Part shown: one piece after another, positions 26,771 through 36,438 of the stretch | How the letters are laid out: each line of letters begins with the position of its first letter | Numbering within the stretch: the first letter of the stretch is position 1 | Source: Rhizobiaceae bacterium CPCC 101076 | Lineage (GTDB): Bacteria > Pseudomonadota > Alphaproteobacteria > Rhizobiales > Methylopilaceae | Direction of reading: 5' to 3' | DNA: 64,000 nucleotides | Assembly (NCBI GenBank): GCA_003347645.1 | Contig: QDFX01000001.1 | Coordinates: 248,001 to 312,000 of the forward strand | Program-made: the position numbers and the translations under genes | The notes under the pieces: generated by a model | What the model was told of the DNA's origin: nothing | Database searches by the model: none | What the model saw: the letters and a program-made list of their open reading frames with translations, nothing else

Positions 26771-28417
26771 ATGATCGACAACGAAGATAACCTGCCGGCC
26801 GCCGATGCGCACGATGCGGATCGTGCCCGGATCGCCAAAGTCATTGCACGGGCGGGGCTGACCTCGCGCCGCGACGCCGAAGCCTGGATCGCCGCCGGTC
26901 GCGTCGCGCTGAACGGCGAGGTGATCGACAATCCCGCGACCACGGTCGGCCCGCGCGACCGCGTCACCGTCGACGGCGAGCCGCTTCCCGCGCGCGAGCG
27001 CACGCGTCTGTGGCTCTACCACAAGCCGCGCGGGCTGGTGACGACCGCCCGCGATCCCGAAGGCCGCCCGACCGTGTTCGACGTCCTGCCGGACGAACTG
27101 CCCCGCGTGGTCTCGGTCGGCCGCCTCGATATCAACACCGAGGGCCTGCTGCTGCTGACCAATGACGGCGGCCTCGCCCGCGTGCTCGGCCACCCGGACA
27201 CGGGATGGCTTCGTCGCTATCGCGTCCGCGCATTCGGCGAGGTGACGCCGGACAAGCTATCGGCGCTCTATAAGGGCATCGAGATCGAGGGGTTCAGCTA
27301 TGGTCCGATCGAGGCGGTGATCGATCGCCAGCAGGGAGACAATGCCTGGCTGACACTCGGCCTGCGCGAAGGCAAGAACCGCGAAGTCCGCAAGGTTCTG
27401 GAGCATCTTGGACTGCAGGTGAACCGGCTGATCCGCATCTCGTTCGGACCGTTTCAGCTGGGCGAGATGGCCGAGGGTCAGGTCGAGGAAATCCGCACCC
27501 GCTACTTGCGCGACCAGCTTGGCGGGCTGGCGGACGAGGCGAATTGCGACTTCTCCGGACCGATCGTCGACCGCACGAAGCCGGAGCCGAAACGCGCCCC
27601 GCGCAGTCGGCGCGCGGAGCCGGCCGCGGGAGAAGAACGCCGCCGGGCAGGTGTCGTTACGGATCGCCGTGGGCGACGCGTACTGATCGAGCGCATCGAG
27701 AAGGAAAAGCCGGCGAAGCCCGTTCGTGAGCGTCCGGCCCGTGGCCGCGATGACCGTCGGGACGATGCTGGGCGTCCAGCACGGCAGCGTGACGATCGCC
27801 CGATGCGCGACGACCGTCGTCCGCCTCGTCCCCGCGACGGCGAGCGGCCGCGTACGCGCTCGGCCGTCTCACGCGTGCGTGGCGATGATCTCCCGTCAGG
27901 GCAGCTGGCGCGTCCGCCGCGCGAGCGGAAGGAGCGGGAGATGGAGCCGCGTCCGGATGGCAATCGCGCTCGCGTGTTCCGTACCCGGCCAGATCGACCG
28001 GACGGAGAGCGTGGAGAACGTCGCGGCCCGCCGAAGGACCGCCAGTCTCGTCCTCGTCAAGATCGTGATGAACGCGCTCCACGCGGCGAACGGCCGTTCC
28101 GTGCTCGGGAAGAGCGTCCCGCAGGCGAGCGCCCTCAACGGGAGGAACGCCGAGGTCCACCGCGAGATCGCGAAGCCCGGCCCGCCGGTGGCAAGGGGCG
28201 GGGAGGCGACAAGCCCGGCTTCGGCGCCCGGCCGCAGCGTTCCGGTCCGCCGCGCGGAGACAGGCCGCAAGGAGACAGGTCGCAAGGCGGCCCGCCGCGC
28301 GGAGATCGCCCGCACGGCGGTCGTCCCGGAGGGCGCCCCGGCGGCGGTGGCCGTCCGCAGGGTGGACATCCTTCCGGCGGAAGGCCCAGTGGCGGCAAGC
28401 CTCGTTCACGCGGCTGA
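26771..28417 (+). CDS. rluB: Pseudouridine synthase of the RsuA/RluB family with a long basic tail
   Basis: The first 250 residues form an S4 RNA-binding domain (RIAKVIARAGLTSRRDAEAWIAAGRV) and the RsuA-type catalytic domain with GRLDINTEGLLLLTND (catalytic Asp, about residues 118-133) and REGKNREVRKVLEHLGLQVNRLIR. It should modify helix 89 of 23S rRNA. From about residue 268 to 548 the protein is almost only Arg, Gly, Pro, Asp and Gln, with repeated RxxRPxGDRPQG-like units, and is surely disordered. Such tails occur in other Hyphomicrobiales but this one is longer than the enzyme domain. ATG 26771 has a Shine-Dalgarno-like GGCGAG; ATG 26756 has none. Confidence 0.92.
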   Translation: MIDNEDNLPAADAHDADRARIAKVIARAGLTSRRDAEAWIAAGRVALNGEVIDNPATTVGPRDRVTVDGEPLPARERTRLWLYHKPRGLVTTARDPEGRPTVFDVLPDELPRVVSVGRLDINTEGLLLLTNDGGLARVLGHPDTGWLRRYRVRAFGEVTPDKLSALYKGIEIEGFSYGPIEAVIDRQQGDNAWLTLGLREGKNREVRKVLEHLGLQVNRLIRISFGPFQLGEMAEGQVEEIRTRYLRDQLGGLADEANCDFSGPIVDRTKPEPKRAPRSRRAEPAAGEERRRAGVVTDRRGRRVLIERIEKEKPAKPVRERPARGRDDRRDDAGRPARQRDDRPMRDDRRPPRPRDGERPRTRSAVSRVRGDDLPSGQLARPPRERKEREMEPRPDGNRARVFRTRPDRPDGERGERRGPPKDRQSRPRQDRDERAPRGERPFRAREERPAGERPQREERRGPPRDREARPAGGKGRGGDKPGFGARPQRSGPPRGDRPQGDRSQGGPPRGDRPHGGRPGGRPGGGGRPQGGHPSGGRPSGGKPRSRG

Positions 28418-28420
28418 TCC

Positions 28421-28975
28421 ATGCGCATCATTGCCGGCCGGTTTCGCGGGCAGGCGCTGAAGGCGCCCAAGACCTATCGCGTTCGGCCGACCTCCGACCG
28501 GCTCCGCGAGACGCTCTTCAACGTGCTCGTCCATTCCTATGGCGACCCGGTCGGCGATGGGCGGGTGCTCGATCTTTTCGCCGGGACCGGGGCGCTCGGC
28601 CTGGAGGCGCTATCGCGCGGAGCGGCGTTCGCGCTGTTCGTCGAGGACGGCGTGGAGGCGAGGGGGCTTCTGCGCGGCAATGTCGAGATGTTGGGAGTGG
28701 CCGGCACGAGCCGCATCTTCCGACGAGACGCGACAAGGCTCGGCCCGGCCCATCCGAACGAACCGTTCGATCTGGTTTTCGCCGACCCACCCTATGGCAA
28801 GGGTCTGGGAGAAAAGGCACTCGCCTCGGCCCGCGAGGGTGGCTGGATCAAGCCAGACGCGCTGGTCGTGGTCGAGGAGGCGGGCGATGTGGAATTCGCG
28901 GTGCCAGAGGGGTTCGAACTGATCGAGACCCGGAACTACGGCGAAGCGCAACTCGTGTTTATGCGCTTCGTTTGA
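28421..28975 (+). CDS. rsmD: 16S rRNA (guanine(966)-N(2))-methyltransferase
   Basis: A 184-residue Rossmann methyltransferase. The N-terminal MRIIAGRFRGQALKAP and RPTSDRLRETLFNVL segments, SAM-binding VLDLFAGTGALGLEALSRGA (about residues 48-67) and catalytic VFADPPYGKGL (about 119-129) identify RsmD. It methylates G966 of 16S rRNA during 30S assembly. It starts 3 bases after rluB, so the two rRNA-modifying genes are probably one transcript. Confidence 0.95.
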   Translation: MRIIAGRFRGQALKAPKTYRVRPTSDRLRETLFNVLVHSYGDPVGDGRVLDLFAGTGALGLEALSRGAAFALFVEDGVEARGLLRGNVEMLGVAGTSRIFRRDATRLGPAHPNEPFDLVFADPPYGKGLGEKALASAREGGWIKPDALVVVEEAGDVEFAVPEGFELIETRNYGEAQLVFMRFV

Positions 28976-28986
28976 TTGCCGTCGTC

Positions 28987-29053
28987 CTCCGGCTTGACCG
29001 GAGGACCCATGGGGCCCCTTGCGGTTTGGCTGGATCCTCCGGTCAAGCCGGAG
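28987..29053. repeat. 19-bp perfect inverted repeat with self-palindromic arms
   Basis: Arms at 28987-29005 (CTCCGGCTTGACCGGAGGA) and 29035-29053 (its exact reverse complement) enclose 29 bases that contain GGGGCCCC. Each arm is itself a small hairpin (CTCCGG-N5-CCGGAG). It sits between rsmD and the convergent ialB gene next to copy B of the palindromic element, and may end transcription from both sides. A diverged version of one arm occurs near 51775-51790. Confidence 0.85.
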
Positions 29054-29065
29054 ACCAAAGGATGT

Positions 29066-29130
29066 CGTGCTGGCCCTCACCCCGGTGCGTTGGCACGCAC
29101 TCGACCCTCTCCCGCTTCGCAGGAGAGGGG
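29066..29130 (+). repeat. Dispersed palindromic intergenic element, copy B (half-length)
   Basis: Matches the second half of copy A in the same orientation: GTGCTGGCCCTCACCCCGGT, a short variable hairpin, then CTCGACCCTCTCCCGCTTCG and CAGGAGAGGGG. It ends 5 bases before the stop codon of ialB. Confidence 0.8.
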
Positions 29131-29135
29131 AAAAA

Positions 29136-29675
29136 TCACTTCAGCGAATCGAAGCCCGCCCCAAACCCGTTCAGCGAAACCGGGATGCCGATGCCTTCTT
29201 CCGGCGTCTGGAAGATGATGAACACGGCGCTCTTGCCGTTCCGGATCTTCCCGATCAGCGTGTCGTCGAGCACGACTTCAGCGACGCAGCCGTCCGGCAG
29301 GCAGCGGACGAAGCCGGCGCGGCCGATCTCGGCGTCGTCGATGCGCAGACCGAGGCCCGCAGGGAGAAGGACGCCGAGCGGAGCGAGCACGCGCAGGAGA
29401 CGGCTCTTATTATCCGCTGTCTTCAGGATGATGATGGAGAGACCGACATTCGGGCGATCCTCGGCGGTTACCGATTGGACGAGGGCGCATTGCTCGCCCT
29501 TCGCGCCCGGAGGCGTGTCGCATCGCACCTGCCAGTCGCCATGGGTCGCCTTCACCGTGCCCTGGGCGGAAGCGGGGTAGAATGCGGCCGTCGGGCCGGC
29601 TGCGAGGATTGCGGCGAGCGCGATGGTCGCGATCCGCGAAGGCTTGCCGAACAGACGGCGGAAAGAGCCGGTCAT
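29136..29675 (-). CDS. Invasion-associated locus B (IalB) family protein
   Basis: A 179-residue exported protein with a signal peptide (hydrophobic core ATIALAAILAAGPTAAF, cleavage near ASAQ at residue 38). The mature part has the IalB pattern: HGDWQVRCDTPPGAKGEQCALVQ, FVRCLPDGCVAEV with two paired Cys, and the C-terminal NGFGAGFDSL. In Bartonella the founding member aids erythrocyte invasion; in free-living Hyphomicrobiales the family is common and its role unclear. No clear Shine-Dalgarno precedes the ATG. It is divergent from the cta operon. Confidence 0.9.
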   Translation of the reverse strand: MTGSFRRLFGKPSRIATIALAAILAAGPTAAFYPASAQGTVKATHGDWQVRCDTPPGAKGEQCALVQSVTAEDRPNVGLSIIILKTADNKSRLLRVLAPLGVLLPAGLGLRIDDAEIGRAGFVRCLPDGCVAEVVLDDTLIGKIRNGKSAVFIIFQTPEEGIGIPVSLNGFGAGFDSLK

Positions 29676-29962
29676 TGCTTTATAGACGCTCCGACAGAGG
29701 GCGATTCCGCCGCTCGGGACACTGGAATTACTGTCCGCCTACCATGCGGGGGTGGCGAGTCAAGGGCAGGCGAATCAGGCATCTTCGGAGCAGTAGCCCG
29801 ACTGTTTGATGGAGGCTTGGTTTCGCGCCCATATGCCGCATAGACTGGAACTGCCCCAAAGTTGCGGGCAAACCGCCTTTATGTTTGAACCACAACCGGT
29901 CGGACTCGGGCTGTTTCCGGGTCGACTTTAGGCTAATCGCCTCTCAGGAGAGCGCCCCCGAA

Positions 29963-30877
29963 ATGTCGTCCCGCCTCGGTCTTGCCTCCGGGCTCCTCGC
30001 AGGTTCGTTCCTCGCGCTCGCCGCAGCCCCCGCGCTGGCCGATACCGGCCATCCTTCGCCGTGGCAGATCAACTTCCAGGGCGCCGTGACCCCGATCGCG
30101 GAGCGCATCCACGAATTCGGCACGTTCATCAACGTCATCATCGCGATCGTCGTCCTCTTCGTCCTCGCCCTGCTCGCCATCTGCGCGATCAGGTTCAACG
30201 AAAAGGCCAACCCGATCCCGTCGAGGACCACGCATCACGTCCTGCTCGAAGTCGTCTGGACGATCGCTCCGGTTCTGATCCTCGTCATCATCGCCATTCC
30301 GTCGTTCCGGCTGCTCTACGCCCAGTACGACATGCCGAAAGCGGACCTGACGCTGAAGGTCACCGGCAAGCAGTGGTTCTGGAGTGTCGAATACCAGACC
30401 GCCGAGGCGCCGGCCGCCGCTCCAGCAGCCGCGGGCGCCGCCCATGCCGCTCCGGCCGCCGCGACCGGCAATGTCGATTTCGGCTTCGATGCACTGATGA
30501 TCCAGCGCAAGGATCTGAAGGAGGGCCAAATCGCCCTTCTCGCGGTGGACAACGAGGTCGTCGTTCCGATCAACAAGGTCGTCCGCGTCCAGGTGACCGG
30601 CGCCGACGTGATCCACGCCTTTGCGATCCCGAGCTTCGGCATCAAGGTCGACGCCGTTCCGGGACGCCTCAACGAAACTTGGTTTAAGGCCGAGCGCGAA
30701 GGCGTCTATTATGGCCAGTGCTCGGAGCTTTGCGGTAAGGACCACGCCTTCATGCCGATCGCGGTCCGCGTCGTGAACGATGCCGACTACCAGGCCTGGG
30801 TTTCTCAGGCCCGTCAGAAGTTCGCAATGAATCCTCCGACCTTCGTCGTCGCGGACGCGACCCCGGCGGCGCGGTAA
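29963..30877 (+). CDS. ctaC: Cytochrome c oxidase subunit II
   Basis: A 304-residue aa3-type subunit II. It has a signal peptide (SGLLAGSFLALAAAPALA), two membrane helices (TFINVIIAIVVLFVLALLAICAI and VVWTIAPVLILVIIAIPSF), and a periplasmic cupredoxin domain with the CuA ligands in GADVIHAFAIPSFGIK and YGQCSELCGKDHAFMP. An Ala/Pro-rich insert (EAPAAAPAAAGAAHAAPAAATG) precedes the second half of the CuA domain. ATG 29963 is supported by CAGGAG about 12 bases upstream. It heads the cta operon in the 287-base gap after ialB, where I cannot define a sure promoter. Confidence 0.96.
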   Translation: MSSRLGLASGLLAGSFLALAAAPALADTGHPSPWQINFQGAVTPIAERIHEFGTFINVIIAIVVLFVLALLAICAIRFNEKANPIPSRTTHHVLLEVVWTIAPVLILVIIAIPSFRLLYAQYDMPKADLTLKVTGKQWFWSVEYQTAEAPAAAPAAAGAAHAAPAAATGNVDFGFDALMIQRKDLKEGQIALLAVDNEVVVPINKVVRVQVTGADVIHAFAIPSFGIKVDAVPGRLNETWFKAEREGVYYGQCSELCGKDHAFMPIAVRVVNDADYQAWVSQARQKFAMNPPTFVVADATPAAR

Positions 30878-32506
<1,629 letters not shown>

Positions 32507-32521
32507 GACGCCAGGACAATG

Positions 32522-32548
32522 ACCGGCCGGGGCAAAGCTCCGGCCGGT
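32522..32548 (+). repeat. Stem-loop (9-bp stem) between ctaD and ctaB
   Basis: ACCGGCCGG (32522-32530) and CCGGCCGGT (32540-32548) pair perfectly around a 9-base loop. No T-run follows, so complete termination is unlikely; it may protect the 3' end of the ctaCD message or reduce read-through into the assembly genes. Confidence 0.6.
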
Positions 32549-32577
32549 TGGTTACAGACCCAGGACAGTAACGAGCG

Positions 32578-33507
32578 ATGAGCCTCGCCAACGAACAGAT
32601 CACCACGGCCTATGCCGAGCCCAGCCGGGCAGAGGTGCGCGATTTCGTTGCCCTGCTGAAGCCGCGGGTGATGTCGCTCGTCGTTTTCACGGCTCTGGTC
32701 GGCATGGTTCTGGCGCCGGGCCATATGCATCCGGTGGTTGGCGCCCTCGCGCTGCTCTGCATCGCCATCGGCGCCGGCGCCTCCGGCGCCCTGAACATGT
32801 GGTGGGATGCCGACATCGACGCCCTGATGACCCGCACGCGCGGCCGTCCGGTGCCGGCAGGCCGCATGCAGCCCGGCGAGGCTCTAGCCTTCGGTATGGT
32901 CCTGTCGGTCGGCTCGGTGATCGTGCTCTACCTCGTCGCCAACTGGCAGGCGGCGGCGCTCCTCGCCTTCACGATCTTCTTCTACGTCGTCATCTATACG
33001 ATCTGGCTGAAGCGCTGGACGGCGCAGAACATCGTCATCGGCGGCGCGGCCGGCGCATTCCCGCCAATGGTCGGCTGGGCTGCGGTGACGGGCAATGTCA
33101 GCCTCGAGAGCATCGTCCTCTTCCTCATCATCTTCTTCTGGACGCCCCCCCATTTCTGGGCGCTGGCCCTGCTGAAGTCCGGCGACTACGCCAAGGCCGG
33201 CGTGCCGATGCTGCCGGTCGTCGCGGGCGAGAGCGAGACACGCCGCCAGATCCTGATCTATTCGATCCTACTGGCGCCGCTCGGCGTCGTGCCGTGGATC
33301 ATGGGCTTCGGCGGCATGGCCTACGGTGTGGTCTCGATCGCGTCGGGCGCGCTGTTCCTCCTGCTCGCGATCCGCGTCTGGCGCGAGCGCGAGGGAACGC
33401 AGGCCGCGACCGCGGCTCGCCAGCTCTTCGCATTTTCCATCCTCTATCTCTTCGTCCTGTTCGCCACGCTGCTCGGCGAAGCGACCCTGGGCGGGTTCGG
33501 TGCATGA
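32578..33507 (+). CDS. ctaB: Protoheme IX farnesyltransferase (heme O synthase)
   Basis: A 309-residue UbiA-superfamily membrane enzyme that farnesylates heme b to heme o, the precursor of heme a. Motifs: [25 protein letters not shown] (about residues 78-102) and the second Asp-rich-type site in [22 protein letters not shown]. About nine hydrophobic segments are visible. Its stop overlaps the start of the next small gene (ATGA). Confidence 0.96.
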   Translation: MSLANEQITTAYAEPSRAEVRDFVALLKPRVMSLVVFTALVGMVLAPGHMHPVVGALALLCIAIGAGASGALNMWWDADIDALMTRTRGRPVPAGRMQPGEALAFGMVLSVGSVIVLYLVANWQAAALLAFTIFFYVVIYTIWLKRWTAQNIVIGGAAGAFPPMVGWAAVTGNVSLESIVLFLIIFFWTPPHFWALALLKSGDYAKAGVPMLPVVAGESETRRQILIYSILLAPLGVVPWIMGFGGMAYGVVSIASGALFLLLAIRVWREREGTQAATAARQLFAFSILYLFVLFATLLGEATLGGFGA

Positions 33508-33671
33508 TCATGGCCGAGGAAGAGAAGGGCATCGTCCTCACCGAGGAACAGAAGCGCCGCCGTCGCAATCGCAATACGGCGATCGCGGTCGTGCTGTTCG
33601 GCCTCGTCGTACTGTTCTACGTGCTGACGATCTTCAAGCTCGGCGGCGGTGTCGCCGACCGGGCGTTGTGA
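33504..33671 (+). CDS. Small single-span membrane protein in the cytochrome oxidase operon
   Basis: A 55-residue protein with an acidic/basic N-terminus ([22 protein letters not shown]), one hydrophobic helix ([20 protein letters not shown]) and a short tail. A tiny membrane protein is commonly found between ctaB and ctaG in Alphaproteobacteria and is sometimes annotated CoxF-like. A role in oxidase assembly is inferred from position only. It starts at ATG 33504 overlapping the ctaB stop (or ATG 33510), and ctaG follows 4 bases after its stop. Confidence 0.8.
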   Translation: MIMAEEEKGIVLTEEQKRRRRNRNTAIAVVLFGLVVLFYVLTIFKLGGGVADRAL

Positions 33672-33675
33672 CGCG

Positions 33676-34266
33676 ATGACGACCGAGCCCGGCAACACCT
33701 CCGCACCTGACCGCCGCCATTTGCGCGTCGCGGCAGCGTGCGGCGTGTTCGTCGCCTGCATGGTCGGCGCTTCATTCGCCGCCGTTCCGCTCTACGACAT
33801 GTTCTGCCGCGTTACCGGCTTCGGCGGGGCGACCGTCGTTCGCGAACAGGCGCCGGGCAATGTCCTGGAACGCGAGATCATCGTCCGCTTCGACGGCACC
33901 GTCGCTCCTGGCCTGAATTGGGATTTCCAGCCTGTCCAGCGCCAGATGAAGGTCAAGGTCGGCGAGACCGCGATCGCCTTCTACCGCGCCCGGAATCGCG
34001 GCGAGGACGGTTGGGGCACCGCCTCCTATAACGTCACTCCGGAAGTCACCGGCGGCTACTTCGCCAAAATCGCCTGCTTCTGCTTCACCGAGCAGCGTCT
34101 GAAGGCCGGCGAGGAACTCGATATGCCCGTTCAGTTCTTCATCGATCCGTCGATCGCGGAAGATGCGACACTGAACGGCGTGAACACGATCACACTGTCC
34201 TATACCTTCTTCGCAGCCAAGCCGCCGGCGTCTGTCGCCGGCGCCGCCGCGGCGCCGAAACTCTGA
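33676..34266 (+). CDS. ctaG: Cytochrome c oxidase assembly protein CtaG (Cox11)
   Basis: A 196-residue copper chaperone that delivers Cu to the CuB site of subunit I. An N-terminal membrane anchor (RVAAACGVFVACMVGASFAAVPLYDMFCRVTG) is followed by a periplasmic immunoglobulin-like domain with the copper motif IACFCFTEQRL (about residues 134-144). ATG 33676 gives the family-typical N-terminus. It lies between the small membrane protein gene and ctaE. Confidence 0.96.
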   Translation: MTTEPGNTSAPDRRHLRVAAACGVFVACMVGASFAAVPLYDMFCRVTGFGGATVVREQAPGNVLEREIIVRFDGTVAPGLNWDFQPVQRQMKVKVGETAIAFYRARNRGEDGWGTASYNVTPEVTGGYFAKIACFCFTEQRLKAGEELDMPVQFFIDPSIAEDATLNGVNTITLSYTFFAAKPPASVAGAAAAPKL

Positions 34267-34277
34267 CGGAGCAAGAG

Positions 34278-35117
34278 ATGGCCGACGCCCACGTCAAGCA
34301 TCACGACTACCACATGGTGGATCCGAGCCCGTGGCCGATCCTCGGCACGGTCGCTGTGTTCATCTTCGCCCTTGGCGGCATCCATTACATGCATGGCGGC
34401 GCGGCGTGGTGGATCCTGCCGGGCTTCCTCTTCACGCTCTATGTGATGGCGATGTGGTGGGTTGACGTCCGCAACGAGGCCAATGCTGGCTACCACACCC
34501 GCGTCGTTCAGCTCACCCATCGCTACGGCATGATGCTGTTCATCGCCTCCGAGGTGATGTTCTTCGTCGCCTGGTTCTGGGCCTATTTCGACGTCGCGCT
34601 GTTCCCGAGTGATCCGCATCAGGTCGCCCGCACCGCCTTCACCGGCGGTCACTGGCCGCCCCAGAATGTCGCGACCTTCGATCCGTGGCACCTGCCGCTG
34701 CTCAACACCCTGATCCTGCTCACCTCGGGCACGACCGTCACCTGGGCGCACCACGCGATCGTCCATGGCGACCGCGATGGCGCCAAGCAGGCACTCTGGA
34801 TCACCTGCGGTCTCGGCGTGCTGTTCAGCATGCTGCAGGCCTATGAGTACAGCCACGCCCAGTTCAGCTTCGGCGGCAGCATCTACGGCGCGACCTTCTT
34901 CATGGCGACCGGCTTCCACGGCTTCCACGTCATCGTCGGTACGATCATGCTCGCGGTCTGCCTGCTCCGCCTCTACAAGGGCGACTTCACCCCGAAGCAG
35001 CATTTCGGCTTCGAAGCCGCTGCCTGGTACTGGCACTTCGTCGACGTGGTCTGGCTCTTTCTGTTCGCCGCGATCTACGTCTGGGGCTATGGCGGCCCGG
35101 TCGCTGGCGGCCATTGA
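34278..35117 (+). CDS. ctaE: Cytochrome c oxidase subunit III
   Basis: A 279-residue subunit with seven hydrophobic helices. Typical segments: GMMLFIASEVMFFVAWFWAYF (about residues 88-108, with the conserved Glu), TVTWAHHAIVHGDR, FYMATGFHGFHVIVGTIML-like (FFMATGFHGFHVIVG) and EAAAWYWHFVDVVWLFLFAAIYVWG at the C-terminus. It stabilises subunit I during turnover. It ends 10 bases before copy C of the palindromic element. Confidence 0.97.
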   Translation: MADAHVKHHDYHMVDPSPWPILGTVAVFIFALGGIHYMHGGAAWWILPGFLFTLYVMAMWWVDVRNEANAGYHTRVVQLTHRYGMMLFIASEVMFFVAWFWAYFDVALFPSDPHQVARTAFTGGHWPPQNVATFDPWHLPLLNTLILLTSGTTVTWAHHAIVHGDRDGAKQALWITCGLGVLFSMLQAYEYSHAQFSFGGSIYGATFFMATGFHGFHVIVGTIMLAVCLLRLYKGDFTPKQHFGFEAAAWYWHFVDVVWLFLFAAIYVWGYGGPVAGGH

Positions 35118-35127
35118 TGCGTGATTT

Positions 35128-35264
35128 CCCTCTCCTGCGAAGCGGGAGAGGGTCGAGTTGCCGTCAGGCAACCGAGGTGAGGGCAAGCACGATGCTCATC
35201 GCTGTAATCATGCCCTCACCCGCACGCTTCGCGAGTCGTCCTCTCCCGTGAACGGGAGAGGGGA
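35128..35264 (-). repeat. Dispersed palindromic intergenic element, copy C (full length, inverted relative to copy A)
   Basis: CCCTCTCCTGCGAAGCGGGAGAGGG opens the element and CCTCTCCCGTGAACGGGAGAGGGG closes it; each end is a hairpin. The reverse complement of the whole unit follows copy A (26134-26269) base for base with scattered changes, including the central GGTGAGGGCAAGCACGATGCTC part. Its right end supplies the purine-rich stretch before the DUF983 start codon. Confidence 0.85.
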
Positions 35265-35271
35265 GACTGAA

Positions 35272-35649
35272 ATGACCGACGACGATTACTATCCGCCCGT
35301 CTCGCCAATTTCGGCCGGGCTGCCGGGCAAGTGCCCCCGCTGCGGGCGCGGCCATCTCTTCAAGAACTTCATCGACGTTCCACCGGCCTGCGACGCCTGC
35401 GGCCTGGACTACGCCTTCGCCGATTCCGGCGACGGTCCGGCGGTGTTCGTCATCATGATCGCCGGCTTCGTCGTGCTCGGTTTTGCGCTCTGGCTCGAAT
35501 TCACCTATGAGCCGCCGATGTGGGTACACATCGTCGTATCGCTCCCGCTCCTGATCGTCGTGTGCGGCGGACTGCTCCGCGTGCTCAAAGGCGTGCTGAT
35601 CTGCCTGCAATACCGCAACAAAGCCGCGGAAGGGCGCTGGGAGGGTTAG
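35272..35649 (+). CDS. DUF983 family membrane protein
   Basis: A 125-residue protein: an N-terminal zinc-ribbon-like part with two CxxC pairs (KCPRCGRGHLF and PACDACGLDY) followed by two membrane helices (VFVIMIAGFVVLGFALWLEF and WVHIVVSLPLLIVVCGGLLRVLKG). DUF983 genes are regularly placed between ctaE and surf1 in Alphaproteobacteria, so a role in oxidase biogenesis is suspected but unproven. The ATG at 35272 follows GGGGAG from the end of the repeat element, so its ribosome-binding site appears to be provided by that element. Confidence 0.88.
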   Translation: MTDDDYYPPVSPISAGLPGKCPRCGRGHLFKNFIDVPPACDACGLDYAFADSGDGPAVFVIMIAGFVVLGFALWLEFTYEPPMWVHIVVSLPLLIVVCGGLLRVLKGVLICLQYRNKAAEGRWEG

Positions 35650-35660
35650 ACCTCTTGCCC

Positions 35661-36383
35661 ATGCAGCAGCGTTCCATCCTCATTCCCGGCCTCGCCGCAT
35701 TGGTCGCATTCGCGATCCTGATCGGTCTCGGCACCTGGCAATTGGCGCGCCTTCACTGGAAGGAAGCGCTGATCGCGACGGTCCAGCAGCGCGTTGCCGA
35801 GCCGCCCGCCGCGCTGCCTCCGCTGGCGGAATGGAAGAATCTCGACCTTTCCGAATGGGAATACCGGCCGGTCACGCTGAAGGGCCGCTTCTGGTACGAT
35901 CGCGAGGCCTATGTCTACACGCTCCTCAGCGACCCCAAGGGCAAGCTCGAAGGGCCTGGCTATTGGGTGATGACGCCGCTCCAGATCGACGGCGGCGGCA
36001 ATGTCATCGTCAATCGCGGCTTCATCCCGCTGGATCACCCGGAGATGAAGGTCGCGCAGACCAACGGCGAGGTCGAGATTCGGGGCCTGCTACGCGGCCC
36101 AGAGGAGCGGAATATGTTCACGCCCGACGATTTTCCGGCCAAGAGCCTTTTCTACGCCCGGGATGCAGCGGCGATCTCGGCCGGGATGAGCTTCGATGCC
36201 GCGCCGTTCACTATCGACGCACTGGAGACGCCGCCGGGTGGCCTGCCGCAGGCGGGGGAAACCCGCATGAGCTTCCCCAATCGGCATTGGGAATATGCGC
36301 TGACCTGGTATGGCCTCGCCGCCAGTCTGGTCGCAGTGATGGCCGGCCTCCTGTGGAGCCGCCGTCGTCGCGCGGCCTCATGA
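35661..36383 (+). CDS. SURF1 family cytochrome oxidase biogenesis protein
   Basis: A 240-residue protein with the SURF1 arrangement: an N-terminal helix (ILIPGLAALVAFAILIGLGTWQLARLHWKEAL), a periplasmic domain (YRPVTLKGRFWYDREAYVY, GYWVMTPLQIDGGGNVIVNRGFIP) and a C-terminal helix (HWEYALTWYGLAASLVAVMAGLLW). SURF1 assists heme a insertion into subunit I. ATG 35661 is used; a TTG two codons earlier lies at a better distance from GGGAGGG. It closes the oxidase part of the operon. Confidence 0.94.
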   Translation: MQQRSILIPGLAALVAFAILIGLGTWQLARLHWKEALIATVQQRVAEPPAALPPLAEWKNLDLSEWEYRPVTLKGRFWYDREAYVYTLLSDPKGKLEGPGYWVMTPLQIDGGGNVIVNRGFIPLDHPEMKVAQTNGEVEIRGLLRGPEERNMFTPDDFPAKSLFYARDAAAISAGMSFDAAPFTIDALETPPGGLPQAGETRMSFPNRHWEYALTWYGLAASLVAVMAGLLWSRRRRAAS

Positions 36384-36438
36384 ACTTGCCTCACCCCTGT
36401 AGCGCTACTAGGTTGCAACGATCTCCTCGGGAAGAGTG

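Noticed and set aside
27657-28460. Overlapping frames on both strands in the rluB tail, possibly a frameshift or a separate gene
   Set aside because: The rluB frame runs unbroken from the S4 domain to the stop at 28417, and the alternative frames are by-products of the GC-rich repeat-like tail.
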